This document shows positions 16,072-25,657 of a DNA stretch of 64,000 nt, piece by piece (the stretch's first letter is position 1; every line of letters starts with the position of its first letter). The notes beneath the pieces are model-generated. The model did not search any database, had not been told where the DNA came from, and was given only the letters and a program-made list of their open reading frames with translations. The position numbers and the translations under genes are program-made. This DNA is from JAWLHK01 sp041690355 [NCBI: bacterium] (GTDB lineage: Bacteria; J088; JAWLBW01): positions 192,116-256,115 of the forward strand of contig JAWLHK010000006.1 in the NCBI GenBank assembly GCA_041690355.1, in the 5' to 3' direction.

Positions 16072-19000
16072 TCAGCGCGAAGAAAGAAGTTTGCGGACGT
16101 CGTTGGCGAAGCGGCCGTTGGGCTCGAGCTGCAGGTACCTGCGGTACGCGGCGTCGGCGCGCTTGGCGTCACCCATGACGTCGTACAGACCGCCCAGGTT
16201 GACGTGCGCGTCGGCGTTTCTGGCGTTGAGCGCGATGGCCCGCTGCAGGGCCTTCAACGCATTGTCGTTCTGCTCGAGCTCGATATAGATCTGCCCGAGC
16301 AGGGCCCAGGCCTTGTCGTCATTCCCGTTCAGCTTCAAGGACTCGCTGAGCTTCGCGACCGCGTTTTTCAGATAGCCGCGGCGATAGTAGTTCTGCGCCT
16401 CGGCAAAAGCGCGCGCGGCGGCTTCGCCGCCGGCCGCCGGAGCCTTGGCCGCCGTTCTGGCCGGGGCCGGCGGCGGCGTGGGTTTCTGCGGTTCGGCCCG
16501 GGCGGCGATGACGGGCTTCGGGGCCTCGCGAACCGCCGGGCGAGCCGGGGCAGGCGCAGCGGCGACGGTCGCCGTGCCGCTCTGCAACCGCGTGAGCGCT
16601 TCGGTCGCTTCGGGATCGCCGGCGGCGATCTGGAGGGCCAGCTCGTATTCGCGGCGGGCCCGCTGCAGGTCGCCCGTCGCCTCGGCGACCTGGCCTGAGA
16701 GCTTGCGCGCCGAGGCGAGCAGGTCGTCGTTCGTGCCCGTTCGCGCCAGCTCGATGACCGTCTGCAGGTGCGGCCGGGCGCCTTCGTAGTCGCCCGATTC
16801 CACCAGCAGCCGGCTCAGGAGTAGGCGGCCCGGAAGATATTCGCCGTTGACGGCCACGGCGGTGCGCACATGCTTGAGGCCGGTTTCGCTGTCGCCGGCG
16901 TCGAGCGCCATGCGGCTGAGCTGGAAGTGCGCTTCGGCATGATTCGGGCTGTGGTTGATCACGCTCTTATAGTGGTTCGCGGCGTCGGCAGGTCGTTTAC
17001 TCGCGTCGTACGCGCGGGCCAGCTCGAAGTGGCCGAGCGTGAAGTCGGGATTCTGTTCGACCGCTTTGCGCAGCGCGACGAGGGCCAGGTCGGGAACCGT
17101 ACCCTCCTGCAGGCGCATCAGGCCGACGACGAAATTGTACAGGTAGAAGGCTTCGGCGCTGTTGCCGATGCGGCCGGTTGCGGCCCGGGCCCCCTCGAAG
17201 TCGCGCAGCCGGACCCGCGTCTCGGCGTCGGCGAGCAGCAGATACAGGCTCGCAGGCCGTTCCGACAGATATCCGGCGGCCAGTTCGGCGGCCTTGCGCA
17301 GCGGGGCTTCGTCATCTTCGGACGCCCCCAGACGGGCATACGACAGAATCAGTTTCGAGAGCACGATCTCCTGATCGGTGCCGTCGACCCAGCCCTGCAT
17401 CCGCCCGACGATCGTCTCGAATCCGGCGATGGCGCTGCGGTAGCCCGTCGGGGTGTCGAGGTTCATCGCCAGCGACGCCCCCTTGTAATACTCGAGGTCT
17501 TCGCCGGTCAGCTTCAGGGCCGCGTCGCGGAACTCGGCCACGTTCACCGTTCCCGACGTGCCCGAGGTCGAGTCCTGCAGGACGAACCAGGCGCCGGCGC
17601 TCCCGAGGGCGAGCACGAGCGCAGCCGCGGCGGCAAGGATCGGGGTCTTCGACCGCGCCGGGGGCGCAGCCGGGGCGGCGCTGGCCGCGGCGGCGGGCAC
17701 CAGGTCGGCCGGATCGATGACCGGCGGCGCGACCGGTCTGGACGCAGGCTTCGCTGCCGGGCGCGGCTGGGGCGCGGGCGGTGCGGCCGGCGCCGGTGGG
17801 GCCTTCGGCTGAATGGAAATTTCTCGCGCCGGCGGTTTCGGCGGCGGCACCGGATCGGCGGGCGCAGGTTCGGGCTCGGATTCGACGGCCGCGGCCGCCG
17901 CGTTGCCCGGCCCCTTGAGGTAGATGACCTTGCCCTGTTTCGGCCGCGCTTTCTGGCGCTGAGCCGGTTGCGGCTTTTCGGCAGGCGCATCGGGGGCCGC
18001 GGCGGCAGGGCCCGGCACATCGGCTTCGGAGTCGGCTGCCGGATCTTCTTCAAACTCGACCGGAATCTCTTCTTCGACGTCGACTTCGGCGGCGGGCTCC
18101 TGCGCAGACACGTCCTGCACCGGGGGCGGGGCGGGGGGCGGCGCAGGCTCGCGCGCGGCCGCCTTCGGGGCCGCATCCCCCTCGGCCGTGTCGTCTTCGA
18201 CCGGCGGCGCCAGATCGAACAGGGGCTCTGACTCGCGGGGTGCGTCCTTGGCTTCGACGGGCAGGTTGACCTCACCCTCGCGCACCGGCATCAGAAAGCC
18301 CTGGAAGTAGAGCTTGGCGACAATCTCCATCACCTCGAGATCGTCGTAGGGGAGCTTGTCGACTACCTGCTGGATGTTCTGACGGCCCGTGAATTCAGCC
18401 AGAATGTTCTCGATCTTCTCGGGAAACTGGTCGGGATGCTCTTCGAGAATCATCTGGCTGTCGATGGCCAGACAGCTTTCGAGCGAGGGGAGCTGCTCGC
18501 GGATGCGCACGAGCTCGTCGATGCGCCGCATCCCCTCCATGATGAGGCCCTGGGTCGAGATGTTGACCGAGCGCTCGAAATCCTTGATATCGCGGAAGTC
18601 GATGCGGAAGGTGCCGTCGCTCCAGATGAGAAGTTTGTAGACCGCCGCCTCGCCGCGCACGTTGCCCAGAATGGCGTCGATGAGGCGGCCCTTCTCGAAG
18701 GCAAGCTGAGCCTGAAACCCGGCGCGCGACATGTAGACGACGCCTGTCTTCTGCCCCATCTCCATCGTCTGGATGAGGTCGACCACGCCCATGTCGGTCA
18801 GCGACCCGGAGAACTGGCTGTCGGGTGAGACGTAATCGCCTTTGACCTTCTCGCGCTTCTCGATGAGAAGCTTGACGCGGGCGAGCACCTCTTTGAGGTA
18901 GATCGGCTTCGTAAGGTAGTCGTCGACGCCGAGCTCGAGACCGCGTATTTTCTCGTCGACGCTTTTTTCGCGGGTCAGAAAGATGAAGGGGAGTGAGCGG

Positions 19001-19224
19001 GTCGCGGGCTCGTCCTTGACCTTTCGGCAGAAGGTAAACCCGTCCATCCGCGGCATTTTGGTGTCGCTGATGATCAGGTCGGGCTGGCTCGTGCGCACCA
19101 GTTCCCACGCCTCTTCGCCGTTTCGGGCTGAGGTCACGTTGTAACCAGCCTTCTTCAGGCTGATCGTCATCATGCTGAGGCTCTTCTCGTCGGCGTCGAC
19201 GAGAAGGATCTTCGGCTTCGCCAC
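16072..19224 (-). CDS. Receiver-PATAN(DUF4388)-transmembrane-TPR protein
   Basis: 1,050 residues. Residues 1-122 are a CheY-like receiver with intact phosphorylation chemistry: Asp10/Asp12, acceptor Asp54 in ISDTKMPRMDG, Thr84 and Lys106 in LTKPI. Residues about 135-245 are a DUF4388/PATAN domain (FSGSLTDMGVVDLIQTMEMG, QLAFEKGRLIDAILG), common in deltaproteobacterial signalling. Residues 320-520 are Pro/Ala/Glu-rich linker. One membrane helix lies at about 525-545 (AAAAALVLALGSAGAWFVL). Residues 600-910 and 950-1045 are TPR repeats such as KAWALLGQIYIELEQND and ADAHVNLGGLYDVMGDAKRA. So receiver and PATAN face the cytoplasm and the TPRs the periplasm. The GTG start directly follows the stop of the OmpA-like gene (TGA|GTG, zero gap). 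Confidence 0.88.
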   Translation of the reverse strand: MAKPKILLVDADEKSLSMMTISLKKAGYNVTSARNGEEAWELVRTSQPDLIISDTKMPRMDGFTFCRKVKDEPATRSLPFIFLTREKSVDEKIRGLELGVDDYLTKPIYLKEVLARVKLLIEKREKVKGDYVSPDSQFSGSLTDMGVVDLIQTMEMGQKTGVVYMSRAGFQAQLAFEKGRLIDAILGNVRGEAAVYKLLIWSDGTFRIDFRDIKDFERSVNISTQGLIMEGMRRIDELVRIREQLPSLESCLAIDSQMILEEHPDQFPEKIENILAEFTGRQNIQQVVDKLPYDDLEVMEIVAKLYFQGFLMPVREGEVNLPVEAKDAPRESEPLFDLAPPVEDDTAEGDAAPKAAAREPAPPPAPPPVQDVSAQEPAAEVDVEEEIPVEFEEDPAADSEADVPGPAAAAPDAPAEKPQPAQRQKARPKQGKVIYLKGPGNAAAAAVESEPEPAPADPVPPPKPPAREISIQPKAPPAPAAPPAPQPRPAAKPASRPVAPPVIDPADLVPAAAASAAPAAPPARSKTPILAAAAALVLALGSAGAWFVLQDSTSGTSGTVNVAEFRDAALKLTGEDLEYYKGASLAMNLDTPTGYRSAIAGFETIVGRMQGWVDGTDQEIVLSKLILSYARLGASEDDEAPLRKAAELAAGYLSERPASLYLLLADAETRVRLRDFEGARAATGRIGNSAEAFYLYNFVVGLMRLQEGTVPDLALVALRKAVEQNPDFTLGHFELARAYDASKRPADAANHYKSVINHSPNHAEAHFQLSRMALDAGDSETGLKHVRTAVAVNGEYLPGRLLLSRLLVESGDYEGARPHLQTVIELARTGTNDDLLASARKLSGQVAEATGDLQRARREYELALQIAAGDPEATEALTRLQSGTATVAAAPAPARPAVREAPKPVIAARAEPQKPTPPPAPARTAAKAPAAGGEAAARAFAEAQNYYRRGYLKNAVAKLSESLKLNGNDDKAWALLGQIYIELEQNDNALKALQRAIALNARNADAHVNLGGLYDVMGDAKRADAAYRRYLQLEPNGRFANDVRKLLSSR

Positions 19225-20376
19225 TCAGGGACCTTTCAGGACGGTGATCTCGACCCGGCGGTTCTTTTCCCGGTTCTTTCGATTGATGTTGGGCAACAGG
19301 GGCCGTTCGCCGCCGTACCCGCGCACCTCGAAGCGCGACGGATCGAGACCGAATTCGCGCACGAGATGGTCGCGGATGATCTCGGCCCGCTGCTGCGTCA
19401 GCTGCATGTTCGTCTCGGCGTCGCCCATGGAATCGGTATGGGCGTCGATGCTCACCCGCACGTCGGGCGCGGCCTGCAGCGCGCGGCCGAGGTTTTCGAG
19501 CACGCTCCGGTAATCTTCGTTCTTGAAGCTCGTCTTATCGAGCTCGAAATCGACCGCTTCGAGCACGAAATTCTCGCCCTGCAGGCGATCGAGAAACGCC
19601 TGGACGGCGGGCGACAGCACGGTCGGCTCATCGGCGGGCCCCGCCACGTCGTCGGAAACGGTGGGCGTATCGGCAGCCGTCGCGTCAGAGACGGGTTCCG
19701 GCCCGGCGACCGGTTCAGCGATCGCCTCGTCGGCGGGCGACGTCTCACTGGAGGCGACGACGGCCGGGGCCAGAGGAACCAGGCCGGGCGTACCGCATGC
19801 CCCGGGCGCGGCGGGTCGATCGCCGAGCAGCACCATCGGGCTCACAAGTTCGCCGGCAACGTAAAAGGCAGAGGCGCTCAGGAGCGACGGACCCTCGCGC
19901 AGCGGCTCCGGGGCGTAGCTGCCGTTGGCGGCATAGACGACACGACCCGTGCGCACGTCGACGATACGCAGGCTCACGGTGAGCTCGGGACGCCCGTCGC
20001 CGGGCCGGTAGCCGAACTCGCTGACAGACCCGACGATGACCGCATCGGCCTGCAGGGCGCGGCCGATCTCGGCCGCGGCGACGGGGTCGGGACTCAGGCT
20101 GAAATCGGGGCGGGTAGCCAGGTAGCGCTGAACCTCGGTGCGCTCTACGACAGAGAACCGGGCATGGGCGAGAAGCGCGTCGCCCAGGGCATCCGCAAAG
20201 ACCAGGCCGGCGCCGCGGGCGCGGCTTACGTTCTCGAAAGGAGTCACCACCACGCAGCTGAAGGCGAGGGCGGCATTACGATCCTGGTGAACGATGGTGC
20301 GCGTGGGCGCGCAGGCCGGCAGGATGGCAAATGCGCCGAGCAGGAGGGCGGCGGATGCGGCCAGGCGGCGGATCAT
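19225..20376 (-). CDS. OmpA-domain lipoprotein with CsgG/TolB-N-like N-terminal domain
   Basis: 383 residues. Lipoprotein signal with Cys22 (AFAILPAC). Residues 35-185 resemble the CsgG/TolB-N fold: VVVTPFENVS, then FADALGDALL, FSVVERTEVQRYL, ADAVIVGSVSEFG and LRIVDVRTGRVVY. A Pro/Ala/acidic linker covers about 195-255. Residues 265-380 are an OmpA C-terminal peptidoglycan-binding domain (VDFELDKTSF, IDAHTDSMGD, NMQLTQQRAEIIRDHL, GYGGERPL, NRKNREKNRRVEI). It overlaps the upstream lipoprotein gene by four bases (ATGA). Likely an outer-membrane lipoprotein tethering the envelope to the wall. The N-terminal domain is paralogous to the neighbouring gene product. Confidence 0.88.
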   Translation of the reverse strand: MIRRLAASAALLLGAFAILPACAPTRTIVHQDRNAALAFSCVVVTPFENVSRARGAGLVFADALGDALLAHARFSVVERTEVQRYLATRPDFSLSPDPVAAAEIGRALQADAVIVGSVSEFGYRPGDGRPELTVSLRIVDVRTGRVVYAANGSYAPEPLREGPSLLSASAFYVAGELVSPMVLLGDRPAAPGACGTPGLVPLAPAVVASSETSPADEAIAEPVAGPEPVSDATAADTPTVSDDVAGPADEPTVLSPAVQAFLDRLQGENFVLEAVDFELDKTSFKNEDYRSVLENLGRALQAAPDVRVSIDAHTDSMGDAETNMQLTQQRAEIIRDHLVREFGLDPSRFEVRGYGGERPLLPNINRKNREKNRRVEITVLKGP

Positions 20377-20987
20377 GGCGTCACCCCGTCGGCTGCCGGA
20401 TGCAGTGCCGTCACCAGATCGGCGACGGCAATCTGGGCCACCGAAGCGAGCGGTTCGCGACTGACGGCCAGCAGTTCGCCGCTGGTGCGGTTCGCACGCG
20501 CCGTCCAGACGATCTCGCCGCTGCGCGGGTCGACCAGGCGCAGCGTGACACCGACGACGGAGTCGAGGCGGCGGTTCAGCCGATCGACGCGGTCGCCGTA
20601 TTCGACGACCGTGCCGTAGAAGACGCCGTCCAGATCCAGGGCGCGGCCGACCTCGATGGCCGCTGTGCGGTCGAGCACCGGCGGCAGCCCCTGGTTGAGC
20701 GTCGAGAGACGGCGGGCGACTTCATGCCGCTCGACGATGACGTCATAGCGCGCGCTCCGGTAGAGCGACGCGGCCAGCAGATCGGAGACGACGTCCGGCG
20801 CGGTGCGGTGTTCGGTCAGATTCTCGAGCGGAAGGATCGCGACGCGGCGCATGGCGCGCACCGTCTCGGGCTGAAGCGCGGCGGCACGCTGTCCGTAGGA
20901 GGTGCAGCCCGTCAGGATGATGGCGAGGAGAATCGCCGCAAAGCTTGTGCGTGATTGCGTCAAATGGCCGACCCGGTTCCGAGGCAT
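20373..20987 (-). CDS. CsgG/TolB-N-like lipoprotein
   Basis: 204 residues, with a lipoprotein signal (Cys28 in AIILTGC) after an N-terminal extension of about 15 residues. The body has the pattern of CsgG-like/TolB N-terminal domains: VAILPLENLTEHR, VVSDLLAASLYRSARYDVIVE, AAIEVGRALDLDGVFYGTV and LRLVDPRSGEIVW. These blocks align by eye with residues 35-185 of the next gene, so the pair looks like a tandem duplication in which one copy gained an OmpA domain. Start: ATG at 20987, with a TTG one codon upstream; both lie close to the -10, so a leaderless start is possible. First gene of a four-gene operon. Confidence 0.82.
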   Translation of the reverse strand: MPRNRVGHLTQSRTSFAAILLAIILTGCTSYGQRAAALQPETVRAMRRVAILPLENLTEHRTAPDVVSDLLAASLYRSARYDVIVERHEVARRLSTLNQGLPPVLDRTAAIEVGRALDLDGVFYGTVVEYGDRVDRLNRRLDSVVGVTLRLVDPRSGEIVWTARANRTSGELLAVSREPLASVAQIAVADLVTALHPAADGVTP

Positions 20988-20999
20988 CAATAACGGTCT

Positions 21000-21029
21000 A
21001 TCCTACCATATTCGTTAGCGTTTCTCCAA
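21000..21029 (-). promoter_or_regulatory. Promoter of the lipoprotein/OmpA/receiver/PilZ operon
   Basis: Minus strand: TTGGAG (21029-21024), 18 bases, TAGGAT (21005-21000). Transcription would start only a few bases before the TTG/ATG pair at 20990/20987. Confidence 0.5.
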
Positions 21030-21124
21030 CGAGCCGCCCGGCAACCCATCCCCCGGCCTCCGAAGGGGTCGGCCGGGTGCGGCACGAGGGGGTCGAGCGC
21101 TGAAATTGAAACGATTCCGCGAGG

Positions 21125-21153
21125 TTGACGCAGTCGGCCAAACCCTGTACCCT
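21125..21153 (+). promoter_or_regulatory. Promoter of the amidase-glnD unit
   Basis: TTGACG (21125-21130), 17 bases, TACCCT (21148-21153), about 45 bases before the amidase start. Confidence 0.5.
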
Positions 21154-21199
21154 GTGCCCATCAACCCCCATGCGTTCTCCCTGCTTCCCCTATTGACCG

Positions 21200-22897
21200 G
21201 TGCCTGTTCGCGTTGCGCTCGTACTGCTGCTGGCGTTCTCCTTTCTCTGGGCCCCCGGTCCCGCCCACGCCCGCGACGCGAAATACAGTTTCGACCAGGC
21301 CCTGAACTTCGCCAACGGCATCCGCCGCAGCGATGAGAAACGCCAGCTGCGCCACTACTGGGTACGGGCCATCGAGAAATTCCAGAAGGTCGCCGATTCC
21401 TATCCGCATACGCAGGAGGCGGTCAAGTCGCAGTACCTGGTTGCCAAGCTGAACGCCGAGATGTCGGAGGTCTCGCGCATCTCCGATGACGTCGACAGCG
21501 CCATCGCGGCCTACCGCAAGGTCGTGCGCAATTTTCCCTCCGACAGCCTGGCCGACGATGCGCAGTATGAGATCGGCGTGCTCTTTCTCGACCGCCGGGG
21601 CGATCGTACGGGCGCGTATGTGGAATTCGAGAAGGTCGTCACCCTGTTTCCGCGGGGCGACATGGCCGGCAAGGCGCGGCGCAAGCTGACCGAACTGGCC
21701 GACGCGAAACCGGCACCGAGCCTGGCGCGTACGTCGCTCGTCAACGTCAACCGCATTCTGCATTGGTCGAACCCCGACTCGACCCGCATCGCCATCTACG
21801 TCGGCGACAAGACCACTTTCAAGTACGGCTTTCTGGCCGAGAACGACGCGGCCGGCCGGCCCAGCCGCATCTACGTCGACATCGAAGGGGCCCGCCTCGA
21901 CACTACGCTGCGCGAACCGATCCCCATCGGCGACGGACTGCTGGTGCAGGCGCGCGCCGGGCAGTTCAAGCCCGATACCGTTCGCGTCGTGCTCGATATG
22001 AAGAGCGTCGGCGAATTCAAAGTCTTTCCGCTCGTGAGCCCGTACCGCATCATCGTCGACGTCTACGGCGAACCGGTGCCCGGGGGCGACGCCATTCGCA
22101 ACGCGCTCGAGACCGCCCGCCCGGCCGATCCGCGGCGCCCCTCGCGCGAGGTCGAGATTCACGCGCCGCCGCGCGAGGCCGCCAGCGTGCCGTTCACGAA
22201 GCAGCTCGGCCTGCAGATCAAGCGCATCGTTCTCGATCCCGGACACGGCGGCCACGACCCGGGGGCCATCGGCGTCGGCAAGATCTACGAGAAGGAGGTC
22301 GTGCTGAAGATCTCGCGCAAGGTCGCCCAGAAGCTTCGCGAGCGCCTGAACGTCGAGGTCATTCTGACGCGTGAAGACGACACGTTCATTCAGCTCGAAG
22401 GGCGTCCCGGGATTGCGCGCGCCAAGCGGGGCGATCTTTTCATCTCCATTCACGCGAACTCGGCGCGCTCGGCCAATGCCTACGGCATCGAGACCTATCA
22501 TCTCGACTTCACGCGCGACGAGCAGGCGATTGCGGTGGCCGCCCGTGAAAACGCGTCGAGCGAAGCGAGCGTTTCGGAACAGGAGACGATTCTGCGCGAC
22601 CTCGTGCTGACTTCGAAGAAGAACGATTCCATCCAGCTCGCCCGCGCCGTACAGGGTTCGCTCATCGGCAACCTGTCGAAACACTATGACGGCGTGCGGG
22701 ATCTCGGCGTGAAAGGGGCTCCGTTCGTCGTGCTCATCGGCGCAAACGTTCCGGCCGTGCTGGTCGAGACCGGCTTCGTCTCGAACCCCAAAGAGGCCAA
22801 ACGGCTTCGCGACTCCGGGTACACTGATAAGATGGCCGAAGCGATCGCCGCCGGCGTCGCCCGCTACATGGAACAGTTGCGCACCGTGACATTCTGA
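21200..22897 (+). CDS. N-acetylmuramoyl-L-alanine amidase (Amidase_3) with TPR-like and AMIN domains
   Basis: Cuts the amide bond between MurNAc and the peptide stem in the periplasm, usually for daughter-cell separation. 565 residues: signal peptide (ends about residue 24, PAHA-RDAKYSF); TPR-like helices at about 30-170 (FQKVADSYPHTQEAVKSQYL, AYRKVVRNFPSDSLADDAQY); an AMIN-like beta domain about 175-300; and the catalytic zinc domain about 345-562. Zinc motifs: VLDPGHGGHDPGAIG, KEVVLKISRKVAQKL, IHANSA and VLVETGFVSNPKEAK with the catalytic Glu. The N-terminal TPR-like extension is longer than in AmiC-type enzymes and may dock an activator. The start is a GTG with a weak Shine-Dalgarno but is needed for the signal peptide. 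Confidence 0.92.
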   Translation: MPVRVALVLLLAFSFLWAPGPAHARDAKYSFDQALNFANGIRRSDEKRQLRHYWVRAIEKFQKVADSYPHTQEAVKSQYLVAKLNAEMSEVSRISDDVDSAIAAYRKVVRNFPSDSLADDAQYEIGVLFLDRRGDRTGAYVEFEKVVTLFPRGDMAGKARRKLTELADAKPAPSLARTSLVNVNRILHWSNPDSTRIAIYVGDKTTFKYGFLAENDAAGRPSRIYVDIEGARLDTTLREPIPIGDGLLVQARAGQFKPDTVRVVLDMKSVGEFKVFPLVSPYRIIVDVYGEPVPGGDAIRNALETARPADPRRPSREVEIHAPPREAASVPFTKQLGLQIKRIVLDPGHGGHDPGAIGVGKIYEKEVVLKISRKVAQKLRERLNVEVILTREDDTFIQLEGRPGIARAKRGDLFISIHANSARSANAYGIETYHLDFTRDEQAIAVAARENASSEASVSEQETILRDLVLTSKKNDSIQLARAVQGSLIGNLSKHYDGVRDLGVKGAPFVVLIGANVPAVLVETGFVSNPKEAKRLRDSGYTDKMAEAIAAGVARYMEQLRTVTF

Positions 22898-22942
22898 TTT
22901 TCGTAACCCCCCGTGATCCCAACCCCATGATGGAGTTTGCGC

Positions 22943-25657
22943 ATGCGTTTTCGCGCCGATGACGGCGGGGCGTTTCTACCGGAGCTTCCTCCCGCTCCGG
23001 CCCCCGGGGCAAGTACACTCGCCGAGTGGAAGGATTACGTGCGGACCGGCCTGGCCGCCGTGGCCGCGCTGCAGCGTTCGCGCCGCCGCGGCTGGCAGGT
23101 GGCCGAAGCGATGTCGGCCTTCTGCGATCACCTGATTCGCTCGCTGCTCGAGCACATCGAGGCCGAATACTTTCACAAGTACCCGCGGGTCGAGACCCGC
23201 CTTGCCTTCGTGGCGCAAGGGGGGTATGGCCGGCGCGAGATGAGTCCGCGCAGCGACATCGATCTGATCTTCGTCTATCCGACCCGCACGAACCAGTATG
23301 TGGAGTTCGTGTCGGAGCGCATGCTGTACACGCTCTGGGATCTCGGGTTCCAGGTCGGCCACGCCATCCGCAGCATCAAGGACTGCGTGCGGCTGGGGAT
23401 GCAGGACTCGACTGTGCGCACGGCACTGCTCGACCACCGTTTCGTCGCCGGCGATCGGGCGACGTTCGACGAACTGCGCCAGGCTCTGCACGGCGAGCTG
23501 CTCTTCGACAACCCGAGCCGGTTCGTCCGCGACAAGCTGCAGGAGGCCCGCGAACGGCATGCGCGCTTCGGCAATTCGACCAACGTCGTCGAGCCGCATG
23601 TCAAAGAAGGCGAAGGGAGCCTGCGCGACCTGCACACGGCACTCTGGGTGGTAAAAGTCCGTTTTCGTGTCGACGATTTCTACGGCCTCTTTCAGAAGGG
23701 GTTGCTCGGCCGCTCAGACCTGCAGGCGCTGGAGCGTGCCTGGGATTTTCTGCTGCGCGTGCGCCACGAACTGCACCTGCGCACGAACAAGAAGCACGAC
23801 ATCATCAACTTCGAGCTCACGGCGCCGATCGCCGAGGCCCTCGGATTCAAGACGCGCGGGGGCACGCTGGCCGCCGAAGCGTTCATGCAGCGCTACTACT
23901 ACCATGCGCGCATGGTGCTCTATCTGACCCGGGGTGTGCTCGATCGCTCGGTCGAGATTACCGAGGGGCGGCTGCGCGGCGCCTTCGGCCGCCTCGGCAT
24001 CCGCGAGCTGGGTCACGGTTTCCGCACCTATCGCAAGGAACTGATTCTCAGCGAAAAAGCGCTCGTCGACAATCCAGCGAACGTCATGCGCGCGTTTCGT
24101 TACGCGCAGAAGTTCAAGGTGCCGTTCTCACGGTCCTCGTATGATCTGCTGCGCCGCTACGCCCGTAAGATTGACCGCGGCTTCCGGCGCAATTCCGAGG
24201 TGAACGACCTGTTTCTCGAAATTCTCGGCGATCCGTCGGGCTGCTCCGAGATCATGCTGCAGATGAACGAAACGCGCGTCCTGGGCCAGTACATGCCCGA
24301 GTTCGGGAAGCAGTTCTGCCGCATGCAGTATCAGCTCTATCATCGTTACACCGTCGACGTGCACTCGTGTTTCTGCATGCGCGAGCTCGAGCGCCTGCTG
24401 CAGAACGACCCCGACGTGCCGGAGTACTACCGGGGGGTCGCGGCGCGCATTCCCGACCGGGCGCTGCTCATGCTGTCGGCGCTGGTGCATGACGTGGGCA
24501 AGGGGCGGGGCGGCGACCACTCTGTCATCGGCGCGCGCCTGGTGCGCGGCATCGGCAAGCGCATGGGGTTGAGTGCGAAGCGCATCGATCGCCTGAGCCT
24601 GCTCGTGCGTCATCACCTGACGATGAACGCCGTTGCCCAGCGGCGCGATCTGCAGGATCCGGCGACGATCAACGATTTCGCGCAGGATGTCGGCGATATC
24701 GAGAACGTCGATATGCTCTACCTGCTGTCCTATGCCGACACGCGCGCCGTCGGGCCCAATGTGTGGAACGACTGGAAGAGTTCGCTGCTGACCGAGCTCT
24801 ATGAGCGCACGCGCTGGGTTCTGGAGACGGGGGATTACCGCGGCAAGTGGATTACCAAGGAAGTGCGCGAGCGCAAGGAGCGGCTGCGCGAACTCGCCGC
24901 CGGCGCGCTCGACGTCGACGCCTTGACCTCGGTGCTTCCCGACCGGTATTTCCTCAATAACGAGCCCGAGGCCGTTCTGCGTCATCTCGAGCTCATGCCC
25001 CGGCTGCAGGGCAAGCCCTTCGTCATCGCGCATCGCGACGTGCAGCCGGGCGTGCACGAAGTCGTGTTCCTGGGATACGACCGCCCCGGGCTCTTCTCGG
25101 TGCTTTCGGGAACCTTCCGCGCCTGTGATCTGACGATTCTCGACGCCTCGATCAACACGCTGCGCGACGGACGCGTGCTCGACGTCTACCGCGTGGCCCC
25201 CTCGGCGTCGGATCAGGTTTCGGAGAGCCGCTGGGGGCGCGTGCACGACGTGCTCGAGGGCGCGTTGGCGGGTTCGACCGACCTCGAACAGCTCGTGCGC
25301 CAGAGCCGGCAGAGTCTGCTGGCCACGGCGGGCAAGCGCCAGCTGCGCGTGCGCAATCCGCGCGTTGAGATCAACAACGCGCTTTCGCCGCAGTACACGA
25401 TTGTCGATGTCTTCGCCTACGATCGCATCGGTCTGCTCTACGACATTACCCGGGAGCTGACCGCGCTCGGACTGACCATTCATCTCGCCAAGGTCGCCAC
25501 GGCTGCCGACATGATCGCCGACGTCTTTTACGTGAGTAAGGTCGGCGCCGGCAAGGTGACCGATGACGCGGAACTCGATCGGATACGCGAGCGCGTGCTT
25601 GCCGTGCTGCAGGAGCCAGAAGACCCGGCGCCGTCGCCGCGCGACGATCAGCGGTAG
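22943..25657 (+). CDS. glnD: Bifunctional [protein-PII] uridylyltransferase/uridylyl-removing enzyme
   Basis: Senses glutamine and uridylylates or de-uridylylates PII. 904 residues, normal for GlnD. The nucleotidyltransferase domain carries GGYGRREMSPRSDIDL at residues 93-108, with catalytic Asp105/Asp107. The GlnD linker domain follows. The HD domain is at about residues 455-640, with LVHDVGKGRGGDHSVIGARL holding the His-Asp metal site. Two C-terminal ACT domains (about residues 700-790 and 815-895, FLGYDRPGLFSVLSG and VFAYDRIGLLYDITRELTAL) bind glutamine. Start at ATG 22943 with GGAG seven bases upstream. No glnB or glnA gene is nearby; it follows the amidase by 45 bases, possibly in one transcript. 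Confidence 0.95.
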   Translation: MRFRADDGGAFLPELPPAPAPGASTLAEWKDYVRTGLAAVAALQRSRRRGWQVAEAMSAFCDHLIRSLLEHIEAEYFHKYPRVETRLAFVAQGGYGRREMSPRSDIDLIFVYPTRTNQYVEFVSERMLYTLWDLGFQVGHAIRSIKDCVRLGMQDSTVRTALLDHRFVAGDRATFDELRQALHGELLFDNPSRFVRDKLQEARERHARFGNSTNVVEPHVKEGEGSLRDLHTALWVVKVRFRVDDFYGLFQKGLLGRSDLQALERAWDFLLRVRHELHLRTNKKHDIINFELTAPIAEALGFKTRGGTLAAEAFMQRYYYHARMVLYLTRGVLDRSVEITEGRLRGAFGRLGIRELGHGFRTYRKELILSEKALVDNPANVMRAFRYAQKFKVPFSRSSYDLLRRYARKIDRGFRRNSEVNDLFLEILGDPSGCSEIMLQMNETRVLGQYMPEFGKQFCRMQYQLYHRYTVDVHSCFCMRELERLLQNDPDVPEYYRGVAARIPDRALLMLSALVHDVGKGRGGDHSVIGARLVRGIGKRMGLSAKRIDRLSLLVRHHLTMNAVAQRRDLQDPATINDFAQDVGDIENVDMLYLLSYADTRAVGPNVWNDWKSSLLTELYERTRWVLETGDYRGKWITKEVRERKERLRELAAGALDVDALTSVLPDRYFLNNEPEAVLRHLELMPRLQGKPFVIAHRDVQPGVHEVVFLGYDRPGLFSVLSGTFRACDLTILDASINTLRDGRVLDVYRVAPSASDQVSESRWGRVHDVLEGALAGSTDLEQLVRQSRQSLLATAGKRQLRVRNPRVEINNALSPQYTIVDVFAYDRIGLLYDITRELTALGLTIHLAKVATAADMIADVFYVSKVGAGKVTDDAELDRIRERVLAVLQEPEDPAPSPRDDQR

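Noticed and set aside
16870-18231. 453-residue + strand ORF opposite the receiver-TPR gene
   Set aside because: Arg/Gly-rich antisense frame of the Pro/Ala linker and TPR part; no motif.
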